Shown: positions 20,566 to 33,370, counted from the stretch's first letter. The stretch: 64,000 nucleotides of DNA from Cryptomeria japonica (GCF_030272615.1 NC_081413.1:609405209-609469208), one strand, 5' to 3'. Program-made: numbers and translations. Notes: generated by a model from the sequence alone, not told the origin.

Positions 20566-23278
20566 TGACTAGTCTCGACTATATGCATACAGTTGGTGCA
20601 ATATGTCATGCACTCAGCCCTATTAAAGTGTTCACGGGGGTAACTTAATGTCCTAAGTGGAGGCTTCACTTAATTATCAACTAGGGATGTATCTTAAAAG
20701 AAGGTGCTAGCACTATGTGTGCAACAAAAGATTTCTCAAGCTTCCTATTGTTGCATGAATGAAAACACTAACTAATGAAAGCATACATAATGTTGGAACT
20801 AAAAATGGTGCAGGAGCACTTGGATCATATTGATGCCTTATGAAGGCTTTTGTCATGATTTCTTGTTTTGGTGTTGTGTCAGGTTGTAATAAGGTCCTAA
20901 GGACCTCTTTTGTCATTTCAATCCATTTGTAATCATTTCAAATCAAGTTGTAAGGCCTTTGATGTCATTTGAGTCGTATAGACCTATAAGGTCCTGATTG
21001 GGTCAACATTGGTCAAACCACTCCAAGTGTGTTCAAAATGAGTGGAAATGACGTAATTGGTGTCATATGGTCTATGCTAACATGTCTTGGGGGTAGGTGT
21101 GAATTTTTTAGTCAGTTTGTATAGAAGAGCAAAAAAATTGTAAAAGTTGCTTGTCAACTTTTACAACTTTCTAATGCAAAATTGACTTCCAACAGTTACC
21201 CATTCAAAAATTAGTTGGGAAACATTGGAAAAGGTTTGATTGATTTTAAATAGCCTCATTCTATTTTGAGGCAGGTTTTTGATGGTGTGTGTGTACGGAG
21301 GAAAGGAAGAAATCAATAAAATTTGAAGCTTTTCTCTGCAATTTTCCTACAATGGTGCTACTATAACATTCATAACTCTCTTGTACGGTCAAATTAGGAT
21401 GTGATACTGGGTTCATTTGAAATCTCTATGAATCACCTTTCATTTGACACTAATTTGGTAGGTTTACATTAATTTTTGAGTAATTGGTGAGCATTTTTCC
21501 AAAACCTGCCCTAAAACCCTAGTTTCAAGGGTTTGGACAGAGCTATGTAGATATCTCGCCATTCCACTGAGATCAGAACTCCAAATCTAGTGGAATGGTA
21601 GATGTAGGTGTTCTCCGAATGGGTTTTCTTTCATTTTTGCATGGATTGAGTTTTGAGGCATGTTTGAGGCATTTAATGCCTAACATCTTCATGTGTTAGG
21701 TCGTGGAAGCATTGGTATGGTGAAATGTTTGGAGTATGGTGTCAAAATTGATCAAGGTGATGCAGGAACCTGTGGAATCCCTCCATTTTTTCCTTTTCCC
21801 TGCTATTGGAAGTGGATTTGTGTGTTTGTATGTTTCTTTTGAGACACTTGCTTTGTAAAAGAGGCCTAATTGGAGGCCTAAAATTGTGACAGTCCCAAGT
21901 TTGACCCAAACAATCTCAAACAACCCTAACTGAGTTTCATGTATGTCATCATACTCCTTAATGGGTATCTAGAAAGGTCTTTCTTTGGTCCCCGTGTTAA
22001 GTAGGTTTAAAGTTATTTCCAAAAAAACCTCTTAGTAGGGCTAGTAGGGTGTATGAGCCAATACAAGGCAAATCATATAAGGAAGTGTCTTGGGTTTACA
22101 CCACTGCATTTAGAGATTATTCTTGATGACCCTAAACATTCTAGAAACCTTCCCCTAAGCTGCACAATCCTTTTGTGAAGTTGTGTCAAATTTGGTGCTA
22201 ACCGAGTTGAGGGTTGAGATGCCTAGTAAGTGGACCAATGAGTTGAGTCAAGAGACACATCTTGGTAACTTTCAACCTGCTCTTACTTGTTGAATTAGGA
22301 CATTCTAAACACCCTTGGGTCGTCTGCATCAAAAAACTATATGATATTGTAGTTTTTTGTGAATAACAATGAATAATATGATAAAGTGACAATTTGGTTG
22401 CAACTAGAACTCTAACTACAAACCATAATAATAGCTTTAACGATAATCAAGAAACTAACAAAAATCTATCTTCTAAATTCATAAATAAACTAAGTAATAG
22501 AAAAGAGAAAGGAGGATTACAGTACCTAAAGTGGCCCTTTCTTGAAGAACAATTGATACACTAATTTAGGGAATAACAATCATTCTTATTCTCATTCATA
22601 ACTCATATTCAACATAACAATATTACGAGTACATAGAAGATCTAGCAATAATCATATTTGCATTGTCTATAGCTCTATCATTAACTAACTAGTAAATGAA
22701 AACAACTTAACTCGCAAAAGAAAATTCTATTTAAAACAACACTTCCCCTTTTTAAAGTATGGGGAGTGGATCATTTACTTCTTCTAACTAAACCTAACAG
22801 ATGTCACTCTTCCCTAACACTAAGATGACTTATTCAATAAGAAAAAAATAGAAATAACGACTAACCCTATAGGCGTCCTATTTTGAAACGGACTCTTTGA
22901 ATACATAGCAACACACAATCAAAAACGTGGTTCAATGTATTAAATTCTACATGAACTGACAAGGTAAATCTCCTTTGGTTGTGAGTGGATCTAAGATCTC
23001 TTAAGCTATAGCTAACTTTGGACTCCCTTCGAGCTACATGTTAGTCTTTTTCAACATTTATAATAGTTCGCACAAATTATCATCCATAACATTCAACAAT
23101 ATATCAACCATTAAAGAACATAATGCATTCCATATCAACATGTCATTTATATAGTATAACTAGGTGATAATGTAATCTTAAGGATAATTAAAACATATAA
23201 AAGTCTGACAATGCACTGATAAAAGTCTGATAAAGTAGCAGGAAACTAATGAGACTAAGACATTCCTAGGACTCATCA
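20566..23278. mobile_element. LTR-like insertion in copia-2 RT, itself carrying an insertion
   Basis: TGACTAGTC at the left and GACTCATCA at the right, with the target duplicate AATAC at 20561-20565 and 23279-23283. Removing it rejoins the RT reading K-W-V-F at the point expected in the family. Without the internal block (20791-22420) the insert is about 1.08 kb, the size of the solo LTRs elsewhere in the window. No coding domain is seen; short frames at 20713-20916, 21696-21923 and 22198-22392 look like chance. Confidence 0.7.
20791..22420 (+). repeat. Gypsy-1-related LTR-like block
   Basis: It opens TGTTGGAACTAAAAATGGTGCAGGAGCAC; compare TGTATGGTGCAGAAGCACC at 38057. It shares with the gypsy-1 LTR the 'AAGGTCCTA' repeats, the 'AAAACCCTAGTTTCAAGGG / AAACCCTAACTAGGGC' segment and an end near CTCTAACTACA / GCTCTACA. 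Its length of about 1.6 kb compares with about 1.7 kb for gypsy-1 LTRs. I could not find a convincing target duplication, so the ends are approximate. Confidence 0.5.
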
Positions 23279-23283
23279 AATAC

Positions 23284-25131
23284 CCACTTGGTTTCAATAA
23301 CATTCTTGTTTGTAGGTCTAGGAACAAGTTCCCATGTTTGACTTTTCTCAATTTAAACAAGTTCTTCTTTCATGGCCTTAATCCATCCTTCATCGTTCTT
23401 TGCATCAAAAAAGGTCTTGGGCTCATTTTTTGATAAAAGACAAATAATCACTTGTTCACTTGCCTTGGCAAGTCTTCTTCCAATATGCACACCTTCATTC
23501 TTATCACCAATGATTTATTCTTCAAAGTGATCCCTTTAAACGTACTTCTCTAGAGTTTTAGGAGTCTATTCAGATTCATTTTTGTTTGTTTCCTTTTCTT
23601 CCTTTGCAGTGCAAGGAACACTTCCTATTTTTAAATTCGTAGGTTCTTCAATAATGTGGTCCCATTCTTCATCCACTCTGACATTTTAGCTTTCAACTAT
23701 TTTTCTAAGCTTTTTGTTGAAGCATCTATAGGCCTTGTTTCTTATTGAAAATTCTAGGAAGATTCCTTCATTAGATTTTGAGTCAAAATTTCCAAGATCC
23801 TCTTCATCTCTTCTAATATAGCACTTTCTCCCAAAGACACTGAAGTATTGATAGTGGTCATCCTTCCATACCACAACTCATAGGAGGTCTTTGAATAGCC
23901 TTTCTAACTTTCACTCTGTTAAGAATATAAATAGCAGTGTGCATATAACCTCTATGTAGTAAACATTTAGTAAGCTAGCATCCTTTAACATTGTTCTAGC
24001 CATTTCTTGAATTGTTCTATTCTTTCTTTTTGCTATCCAGTTTTGCTAAGGGGCCCTAGGGATAGACAGATGTCTTCTAATACCACGATCCTCACAAAAC
24101 ATTATTAAATTTGATGTAAATTTGCCTCCTCTATTGGACCTCAAACAGTTGATCTTCGTGTCCATTTCATTCTCAACTAATGATTTAAAAATCTTAAACT
24201 TGTCTAGTGCTTCAGATTTTTCTCTTAGGAAAGTAACCCATGTCATTCTAGAGTAATCATCAACAAGTATCACAAAGTGCCTTTCACCATGTAGTCCTCT
24301 TGTTTTGGTAGGTCTGCATAGATCAATGTCTATTAGCTCCAAGGGTTTTGAAGAATAGTATTCTCTACTCTTGAACATTGTCTATGTCTACTTTCCCATC
24401 TGACACTCTCTACATACAACATTAGTAGGCTTGACAATCTTGGCCTTCTCCTACTGCATTTGTAGTGTTGATCTTTACAGTAGTATCAAAGTTGATTTAT
24501 CCCATCCTTTTATGCCACAACTAGCATTCACTACTTTGAGCAATTAGATAGTTTCCTCCTTGAGCTTCATTTAGGTGGTAGATATTTCCATCAGTCCTTG
24601 CTCTTTCTTTAATTAATCTTCCAAAGCTCCCTTTTTTATTTCACATCCATTCTCATGAAACGTAAGCTTGTAATCCTTGTTGCACATCTAACTGACACTA
24701 AGAAGATTATGTCTTAAACCCTTGACATAGAGAATATCCTTTGTTTTTCTCTTTCTATCAATAGTTATGGTTCCCTTACCACAAATCTAAGCAACCTCTT
24801 CACCACCAAACTTGACTGATCCACCATTCTATTTCTCAAGATTGATCAACTTTATTTTGTCACCAATCATGTGATTAGAACAACCACTATCAATAACCCA
24901 AGCATTAGGTTCTTACTTTGCATGAAGAGAGGTCCACACAATCAAGGATCTCTCGCTATTGTTACTATCAGCCAGGCTACCATATTTTTCATATTTGCTA
25001 ATGTTATCATTCTTTACAGCCATACACATTGTTTTATCATTTGAGTCATCACAATCTTCTTCTTCAAATGAGTAACTACTTTCTTTGAAATATAAACTTC
25101 GTTTACATCTATTATATCTTATTTTATCATC
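23284..25131 (-). pseudogene. copia-2 protease, integrase and RT N terminus (broken)
   Basis: On the minus strand: protease motif VIDSGCSNHMIGD at about 24840-24905. Integrase core: ELIDIDLCRPTKTRG, VDDYSRMTWVTFLREK and CLRSNRGGKFTS at 24046-24378, where the second Asp of the DDE triad (family CLRTDxGGEF) reads SN. The integrase C-terminal segment FGRKCYIRRDEEDLGNFD lies at 23686-23874. The RT start (KEELV.IEKSQTWELVPRP, KWVF) is next to 23284. Numerous stops. The lost catalytic Asp and the stops make it dead. Confidence 0.8.
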
Positions 25132-25935
25132 TCATCTCCTGATATCTTCTCTTAATGCACACCTAGATGCATAGTGACCAATTCTTCCACTAATAAAGCT
25201 TTTGAAAGGTAACTTGCCTTTATAATTGTCAATGCCTTTCCTCAATCTTCTTACAAAGTTTGCTTCTTCATCATTCGGATCAACATTGTCTTCCACTTTC
25301 TTATTGGTTGTAAATGCAGATACCTTGGAATTTTCCAACTCAACATCTCTTATCTCAAAGTTAGTAAGTGCTCCATAGAATTGATCCATTGTATAAGGGT
25401 CCAAATCTTTACTTTCTTCAATAGCAAACACCTCAGGAACAAATAATTTAAGAAAGGTTCTAAGTATCTTCTTTACTACCTCATCTTCTTCCGATTGTCC
25501 GCCAACTCCTCTGATCCCACTGACCACTTCATTTACCCGGTGCATGTAGCTATCAATATTCTCATCTTTAGACGTCCTTAGACTCTCAAATTTGCTTTTG
25601 AGATTCACCAACTTTACTTTCTTTATCTTCCTATCTCCTTCATATAAGTTGTTGAGCTTCTTCCAGACTTCTTTGTTAGATTTGCAATACATCACCTTCA
25701 AGAGTTTTGTATTAGATAATCCACTTATGGTTGCATTCCCTGCCTTTCAATTGTTCTCATTCATTGTAATTTCATTTGGAGTAGCAGGTAGTGTAGAGGG
25801 AGGAGAATAACCATCTATGACAAAATTCCAAATTCCATATGTCATAGAGTTCATATATGATTCCATCCTCATCTTCCAGAAGGAGTAGTTTGTGCCATCA
25901 AACATGAGAATCTCATAGGATCCATCTTGTGCCAT
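25132..25935 (-). pseudogene. copia-2 gag (broken)
   Basis: The start is ATG at 25935 (MAQDGSYEILMFDGTNYSFW), the usual Copia gag opening with N-Y-x-x-W. It continues after a stop at 25701 as the UBN2-type gag core (SNKEVWKKLNNLYEG, LRTSKDENIDSYMHRVNEVVSGIRG). The zinc knuckle reads SFISGRIGHYASRC: both leading Cys of the expected CX2C are Ser. It is adjacent to the primer site at 25980-25991. Confidence 0.85.
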
Positions 25936-25979
25936 CTCAAATCTTCCTCAAGTTATTAAGCTTCTTCTAGAGGAACTTG

Positions 25980-25991
25980 GCTCTAATACCA
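25980..25991 (-). other. copia-2 primer binding site
   Basis: GCTCTAATACCA on the plus strand reads TGGTATTAGAGC on the element strand, one base from the standard tRNA-Met-type TGGTATCAGAGC. Confidence 0.82.
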
Positions 25992-25993
25992 AT

Positions 25994-27847
25994 TATTGAA
26001 CATACCTTAGGGCTGAGAGGGTTGGGGGTGAATAAGTTTGGACCTAATACTTAAAATTTATTACTTAACCCACAAACTCTCTAACCTTATTCTTATCAAC
26101 AAAAATGAAACACCATGCACAAGAGAACACCAAAATTATGTGGAAAATCCAAATAAGGAAAAACCATGGTGAGAGTCAACTCACAATATATGGAATGATT
26201 ACGATATAGTTTTAGGCTCACTACAAAGGAAGCACACTGCTCCTTCGAGGACTTGCAAGATAGATCACACTACCCGAGGAAAACATACAATGCTTGCAAT
26301 CTGAAGATCACTTCTTCAAAGCAAGATACAATGAATGTATGAATTAGGGACAAATAGGCCTTCAGCAATACTACCTCTGACAATCTCCAGACATGAAGTT
26401 GTCCTTGAATCTCTATCTCAAGAAACCAACTCCACAATAATTACCACACACTTAATTTGCCACAACCCACTTCTGCAAATAATATAATCATGTAGGTACA
26501 ACACAATCTTTTTCCACACACACTCACACCTTCAACATCAATATGATCTTCTATATAACCACCTTCTTCATTACAAACATCAATTAGGTCAACCAAAATA
26601 GAAGACAAGCATAGGTCCTATCAAATCGGCCACCAAAACATAATTGTGGTGAGAGCAATCCAGGAGATAGAGAAGACCTAAAACATCTTAACACTTCTTG
26701 CCAAGCAGGTAGGAACAATTCACATGGTATCAATCATCCTCCAAAGGTCGACAACAAGGTAACATGTAGATACATGGAAAAACAACATGCCACAATTTAG
26801 CCCAAAATATATCTTCTAAATGAACAAATCAAATGTTGATTCTCACACACCAAGGTAAGACCCAAAATCAATGCATCACAAACTTCTAAGCAAGTGGAGA
26901 CATCCAAGGATTCACCGTAGGCCAAAGAGCAACACTTACCAGCCAAACCAAAGTAGTTACCCTAAAACACAGATTCCAATCACCATGTGTCATCAAACAA
27001 ACCTAGGATTATGTGCAACACACAAGGACATTCCTTGAACATCTAGCAACATTCTTAAATGCTTCCTTCACTTCTTCGTATCAAGATCATACTGGCACAA
27101 TATAACTGATACTAAACACTTCATTTCGGAGAGCCAATCAAACATAAAACATAAACCACAACATCCTCTAATATTTAAACTAAGACATAGCATAGACATT
27201 GTAAATATGTCCTCCAAGCTGCAGCACCAGAAATATCAATGCAGAGAAATGTGGAGCATTTCTTGAACCAATTCTAATAAAGAACCAGACTATCAACCAA
27301 CAACAATTATTAACCATATCAGCTACAACACCAAGGACCTAAAAATATAGGAGCACAATGGTCCATAAAGCATAAACATTATATCCAAGTTCGCAAGACC
27401 ATATCTACAAATGTAGAGGAATGTAGAGCACTCTTTCGAGTACACATCAATACATAATTCTTATACCAACTTTATCCATCAAGCTTCCAAGGACCAAACT
27501 ATCCCAAAAATATCACCTTCTCATTTTGTACATCATCTTTATTATGTTCGCATGCATCTAATCCTCATCTTAATATCTTAACCTATCTAAACATCAACAT
27601 ATCATCATTGTCATCAACATTATCAACAATGTTAATACAACCAATTCAATGCAGACATCAAACACCAAGGAGGTGGACATCCACAAACCATCTACAAACA
27701 ATATCCATTTGTTCCTCTCATCAACCTCTTCATACTAGTTAATAAAATCATGACAACATTATACAAACAGTGGCCAATGCAGTCTCATCATCACATCCTC
27801 AATGATCTACTCAACTATACATATAGATACTCATATTAGTCGCATCA
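25994..27847 (-). repeat. copia-2 right (5') LTR, truncated by gypsy-1
   Basis: It begins TATTGAACATACC next to the primer site and matches the three left LTR pieces in order. It holds the shared GTGGAAAA...GGAAAAACC motif at 26138-26170 and a stretch absent from the left copy at about 26650-26960. It stops at GCATCA (27847), where gypsy-1 sequence begins. Confidence 0.82.
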
Positions 27848-28065
27848 TGGTGTAGGATCACCTAGCACAAGATGGCCACCATGAGGTCGAATTGATGACA
27901 AGTTGAAGTTTTTGAGTTATTCTGGTGAATAAGGTCCTAGGAGACCATAATTGATGCAATAAAGGTCATTAAGACCATTATATGGTGTATTAAGTCCTAG
28001 TAGGGGTCATGATGATCAATAAGGTCAAAATAGTCACTATGTTGCATATATGTCTCAATGGGTCA
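27848..28065 (+). repeat. gypsy-1 5' LTR, first segment
   Basis: TGGTGTAGGATCACCTAGC onward matches 38060-38270. It ends in GGGTCA (28060-28065), the left target copy of element B. Confidence 0.85.
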
Positions 28066-28180
28066 TGTTATGCCCTACATATCTAGTCCCATCATTTTCA
28101 TTCCCATGAAAATACAAGTTCCCTTTTTTTGGTTTTTGTCCTTTTCTGTTAGTTTTCCTTTTTTAAGTTTTTGCTTTGGC

Positions 28181-29395
28181 CACCTTGGGAACTCGAGTTC
28201 TCGAACTCCCGAGGTGACCTTTTGTTAGTTTTGAGTGCTTTGTTTGGAAGTTCGAGTTCCCAAACTCCCAAGTTTGTGTTTGTTTTGTTTTGGAACATCA
28301 CTTCGGAAGTCTGGGTTCTCGAAATCCCAAAGTGATTATTTTCTTTTGGGAGTTATCACCTCGGAGGTCCAGGTACTCGAAATCTCGGGTTGGTTGTCCA
28401 TTTTGTTTGTTTGTTGCCCAGAACCCTGAGGTTCTGAGCCTGTTGTCTGTGTTGCACTTCGGAAACTCTGATTCCCGATACCCTGAAATTGAATTTAATG
28501 AGGTGCTTGGTTGGGGGTATAAAAAGGTTGGAGGTCATTTTTGAGCTCATTTGTGCACTCACTCATTCGAATCCAAAGCTCTGACCTTGCATCTTCGCAC
28601 TCTCGCGCTCCCAATCAAGCACCGCCTTCGTTTTTTGTGTCGGGTAGGTGGATTTCTTGCCTTGTTCGGATTTGCGTGTATTTTAGATTGGATTTCATGT
28701 TTTTAGTTTTTATTCCTTAAGTTTTGCTTGTGTTTATTTATTTTTCTTTAGTTTTAGGTTTTGTACCCTAACCTCAAGATCTCGGGATCACGAAGTTCTG
28801 GGTTAGGGGTTGTGTGCTTTCATGTTATTTCAGAAACCCGGGTTCCCAAGTTCCCGAAATGACAGTCTTTGGATTTGTCATTTGTTTCGTACCACTTTGG
28901 AAAATTGGGTTCCCAAGTTCCCAAAATGGTAGTCTTAGGTTTTTGTTTTAGGTTTCGCTACTTCGGAAACCCGGGTCCCCGAGTTCCCGAGTTAGTTGCT
29001 TTTTGCATGTCTTTTCAACTCAGAACCCTGTAGTCCTGGGGTCTCGAGCTCCTTTTTTTGTTCCATTTTTCTAGTTTACCGAGACTTCAGTTTTCCGAAG
29101 TTCCGCATTGCATTTTAGAGTCCCACCCCGAAACTTCAGGACCCCAAAGTCCCGAGTTTATTTTCATTATTAAGGTTTCACCATTTCGGAAACTCGAGTT
29201 CCCGAGTTCTTGAAGTGATCTTCTTTTGTGTTTTTTGGAAAGTTCGGTATCCCGAAACCCCTGGGTTTCAAGTTTGTTAGTTCTGTTAGGGGTTTTAGCT
29301 TGGGACCCCAGACTTCCAGACTCCCAGGTTTTCTTTCTTGTTTTGTGTTTTCTTGCCTCAGAACCCCGGGGTCCCGGAGTCCCAAGGTGAGTTAT
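28181..29395 (+). repeat. Hairpin array B (5' region of element B)
   Basis: About sixteen imperfect inverted repeats of the type CACTTCGGAAACCCGGGTTC...TTCCCGAAGTG, each about 35-40 bases and spaced about 60 bases. Clear copies: 28181-28216, around 28240-28278, 28301-28339, 28357-28395, 28455-28490, 28770-28805, 28830-28862, 28892-28930, 28957-28990, 29180-29219, 29236-29275 and 29350-29388. The block is visibly richer in G+C than its surroundings. Open frames at 28235-28562 and 29170-29428 on both strands are by-products of the palindromes. Confidence 0.8.
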
Positions 29396-29466
29396 TTTTG
29401 TAGTGATTTTTCTTTAAATAGTATTTGATTTTGGATTGGTTTGTTTTGCAGGGTTAGCTTTGTTTG

Positions 29467-30302
29467 ATGGAATCTTCCCGAAAGACAAAGGATCTCGAAA
29501 AGCTACCTATCACAATGAAATATCAGTACCAGGGGTAAACATATGCTTCCAAGCTAGAGGATAGCATCCAATGGGTCATAGACACAAAGATTGGGTACAT
29601 AGAACTTGAGGATATAGAAAGGCAGTTGGAGAAATCAAGACTAGATGCAGAGTACAGAAGGATCAAGAGATCTAGTTTGGTAGAGGCGACTTTTTTCCAT
29701 AGTCAATACAGGTGCTAGAATTCATAATGAAAGTTGCATAGTTTTATAACCCCGATACCAAGCAATGTGTAGATGCTAACGGGAGACCAGTGATTGACTT
29801 ATCACCGAATATGTTAGCCTTGGTATTTCAGATTCCCACTAGGAGGGAAGTATTGGTTGAAGGGGAACAAGATGGTGAAACAGAATGGAACCAAAACATG
29901 AACCAATGCAAGAAAATGATGAATGAAGAATGGCTTGAGGAGGAGAGAAAGACATGCTTAAAAGCAAATGAAATTTTGAGGCGAGATTTCAAAGAACCAC
30001 AAAGAGATTTAATCATAATACTTAGCAAGGCATTTGGTAAACCTGCATGCAGACACTTTCAGCCATGGATGTTCTCATTCATGCTAACAATTTTGGATGG
30101 ACGACAGTATTATGGATGGGCTTAAATTTTGTCAGATAACATCAGAGACCAACTTGGATAAGTGCATAATACAAAGAAATTCTTCTTCACGTCTTATGTT
30201 AGCTGGGTTGCAGCTAGATCAGGTCAATTTCCAGGGCTGCAAACCGAGGGCAAATTGGGGGAAGAAGAAGGATAGAATGTTGTATGGGAGTATTATACAC
30301 AA
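29467..30302 (+). pseudogene. Element B protein, N-terminal part
   Basis: ATG at 29467 (MESSRKTKDLEKLPITMKYQ), a stop after 24 codons, then a charged region (KLEDSIQW, ELEDIERQLEKSRLDAEYRR). After a frame change come the segments NGRPVIDLSPNMLALVFQIP and DFKEPQRDLIIILSKAFGKP (29790-30125). The VIDLSPNMLALVFQIP segment corresponds to IIIRLDAKTIDKIFKV of element A and resembles the N-terminal fold of plant transposon-associated proteins. Family not recognised; dead copy. Confidence 0.5.
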
Positions 30303-31160
30303 TTGCCATTAAAAGAATCCAGGTTACATTATAAGAGAATCAATGATGCATTCTTGTTTCCTGTTATTATAAGGTTAATAGGTGATACTAAATTTAGGCT
30401 AAGTAAGGAAACGATGGAGATAGTAAAGAAGTGGGGGTGTTGGTTTATACAAAATTCCCGATCTACTTATTTGAGAGTAACTAGGTTCACTAGAGAACCA
30501 TTTTTGTTGCCTAGATATTGTACAGAAAGAGTGATTTTGTTGGAGTGTGCAAGACAGATGGTGCACATGCAAAACTTACTAGCATCAAGACATAAGACAG
30601 TTGTTATAGGTGAAGACTTCCCTTTAAGTTTATCATACTTTTCATGCCAGAAAATTCATGTGGCAAAGGCTGTTGAGCAAGAATTTTAAGATCTACATCT
30701 AAATCCTTTTAATTATTCAAGACGGTTTTATGATCCATATAATAAATTAAAAGGACTAATGTCAAAGGTATATGAGGGACATCAGCCTAACCTGGAGGAT
30801 TTTTGGGTCAATCTTCAAGATAGCTTTGAGGCAAGGGAGAAATATTATCATTGACTCACTGTTCCACAAATAAGAGATTTTGGTATTGAAACTAATATAC
30901 CTAAACAATTGTATGATGATGGTATTTTGTTAGATCTAGTGTATAAGGAGATAGGGATAGATAAGAGGCCACTCCCTCCAATCAGATGGTCACAATAGGA
31001 GGTAGTAGATATTGATACAATTTCTCAAGCGATAATAGATAGAACAAGAAAGTGGTTAAGTTTGAGGATTAAACTAGCTGCTTCCAAAGGTAAACAAAAG
31101 AATATCACTATTGATAATCCTCAATCTAGGGTACATAAGGAGTACACAAGAAAAATTAGA
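30303..31160 (+). pseudogene. Element B protein, conserved core
   Basis: LHYKRINDAFLFPV, KKWGCWFIQNSRSTYLRV, LLPRYCTERVILLECARQM, LEDFWVNLQD and DDGILLDLVYKEIGID..PLPPIRWSQ match element A (15274-16098, minus strand) in the same order and spacing. Stops occur after 30689 and near 30852 and 30999. Shared residues such as HY.R..DAF, GC.F.Q and ARQ suggest a structured domain once under selection. No catalytic motif recognised. Confidence 0.6.
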
Positions 31161-33370
31161 TCATAGTCAAGGAAGAATACTCTACAGATCTTGATGAGGA
31201 AACCGAAATTCCTTTGACTACACAAGAACTGAAGTAGAAAGTAGATGAGAAAATGAAAGAAGCAGAATATCTAGTGAAACAGGCAAGCTTGGGGATTACA
31301 GCGGGCCTAGGGGCCAAACCACAAGCAAAGATTCATCATGTTAGGCTTGCTATTGATGTCATTACAACAACAACAGGACAACCTTCTCAAGAGGCTCAAC
31401 CCTCTATTGCCTCCACTACTACTAGTGCTACTACTAGTACCACAACAACACCAGCAACCACATCAATTGTGTCTATTACTACAACTATTTCAAAACCACC
31501 TCCATCATTGGCTATAACAATTGTTACTCCATCTTTTATTGTTTCGCAGATGTCTGCACCTATAATGACTCCTACAATTGAAACAGTAACTATTCATACT
31601 GTGGAGTTCGACTCAGACCAAGAGGAGGTTGAGCCAGCACCAAAGAAGGTAAAACCAAAGAAGAGAAAGAGAATGAATCCTTCTAGTACGAAGAAACGAA
31701 AGGAGAATGTCATACAAAAGGTATCCCAACTTTTACACGTAGCTCCTATGGATGTAGATGATCAGGGTCTGGAGGGATAGTAGCAGGATGAAGAGAAGGA
31801 AATTGAGCAAAAACAAGCTGAAGAGCATGATGAAAGGTTGGTTATTACTCCACAAGATGTAGAAATTTTATTGAAAGATATAGCGAGTGGAGATAAAGAA
31901 CAACAAAGTCAAGAGCCAACTAAGGGCTTCAATGAGCAAGTGAGAGAGAAATTAGAAGAATATCAGCTTGGATATTGATGGTGCTCTACAGGTAAACTTG
32001 ACTCAACAAGTGCTTCAACAACAACAACAACTTGATATAAAAGTGCTTCAATAGCAACAACAACTTGATATACAAGTGCTTCCCACTCAGGAAAAGTTCC
32101 AAGCTCCTCTAGATACACAGGTTGAAGAAGAAGAGAAAAATGAGGAAGAGACATTGCATGAAGCTGGAAGGATGACTGTGCAAATAACAATTGAAGAAGA
32201 GAACATAGATGAGGGAACACCTCAATGGCTAACCTTCACTTTTGATAAGAAAAAGAAAGTAGTGCTACCTAAACTCACATTGCAGCGGGCCATTACAGAG
32301 GAGCCAAAGAAAACAAAGAAGGCTAAGACAATTCACCATTTGTCTAGAACTGGCTTCGGTGAAGTAATTGTCGATAGTGCAGCTCTTGTGGAGACAGAAG
32401 GAGAGGGCCCTTCAAAATACCAAGTGTCGCAGGTCAGGCTGGAAAAGCAAACAAAGTGGGGAGAGCTCAATACTTTAGAGTTTGCTACTAGCACAGTAAG
32501 GAGTAGAATGGAGAAAGGACATAGTTCCCAACTATAGGTAAAGGCACAGTTAGATCAGTATAAACAATTACTTGTGTAAATGGGGAAGCCTTTGGATTCA
32601 AGAACAAATGACACATTGCCTTCCACATCATCGTTGCTAGAGGGTGATGTAATAACTTTGATTGAAATAAGGAAAGTAGCTATCACTACAAAATCTTGGG
32701 CGAAAGAGAATGTTTCAAAGGTAAGACTTTTCCTATAGCATACAACAGGTATTTATGAAAAGATCCTTAAAACAGAGAAAGCAATAAGAGATTGTTCAGC
32801 AAATTGAGGAGTGAGGATCAGAGACTTCACCAAGCAATGCAAAAATTTGAATAAAAAATTAGCCTTGGGTGAAGAAGTGATTAAAAATGAAGATTTATTG
32901 GGAGGAGACAAGTTTGGTAGTTTACAATCTTGCATTTTTATAATAGAATTTAAGTTATAAGTTCTTGAGCAGTGTAAGTTAAAGATATTGGAGACACATG
33001 CTCCTCTTTTGAAATCGCTTGGTAAATATGAGAATTTTGTGAAGAAGTTGTTAGGAGCAGATGGTCATGACATTTTGAAAGATGGTCGTATGAAGGAAGG
33101 TGTAGTGTTGGATCAATGGGATCAGTATGCGGCTTATCATTTTGCACCTACAGCAGAGTTAAATTCAGAGATAATGGATAGGTACTCATTTTTTAATTCT
33201 TAGTGTATACATGCAGAAGGAGTAACTGATAAGTTGGTTAGTAGATGGGAGTAGGCAAAGCAAACTTTGAAGAAGTTTGAGTTTCGGTTTTCGTATGTTG
33301 ATGATTTTCCTATAGATACAATTGCATGTTATGTTAGTAACTACAAGAGCTACAAAAAGAAGTAAATGAT
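31161..33370 (+). pseudogene. Element B protein, C-terminal part
   Basis: A long Thr/Ser/Pro-rich linker (31253-31620) is followed by a very basic stretch, KKVKPKKRKRMNPSSTKKRK, that looks like a nuclear-localisation signal. Then comes a Glu/Gln-rich segment (31780-32220), including a CAACAA-rich run near 32010-32070, and a final charged, helix-forming part (32540-33203, e.g. KILETHAPLLKSLGKYENFVKKLLG). Frames change several times. This is compatible with a DNA- or RNA-packaging protein, but that is inference. Confidence 0.45.

Larger units (their letters stand above)
4909..27847 (-). mobile_element. copia-2: old Ty1/copia element carrying several nested insertions
   Basis: Minus-strand Copia element. 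The gag start is near 25935, followed downward by protease, integrase, RT and RNase H to about 19246. A tRNA-Met-type primer site lies at 25980-25991 (complement) and a purine tract at 18924-18936 (complement). The right LTR starts at 25994. The left LTR is spread over 4909-5967, 12341-12452 and 18362-18923, because copia-1 and element A inserted into it. The RT is cut at 20566-23278. The right LTR is cut off at 27847 by gypsy-1. The coding region is full of stops and frameshifts. As host of at least four later insertions, it is the oldest element that can be placed in this half of the window. Confidence 0.85.

Noticed and set aside
28235-28562. Overlapping open frames on both strands in the element B hairpin array, also at 29170-29428
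   Set aside because: Palindromic GC-rich sequence gives mirrored open frames on both strands; no domain or start.
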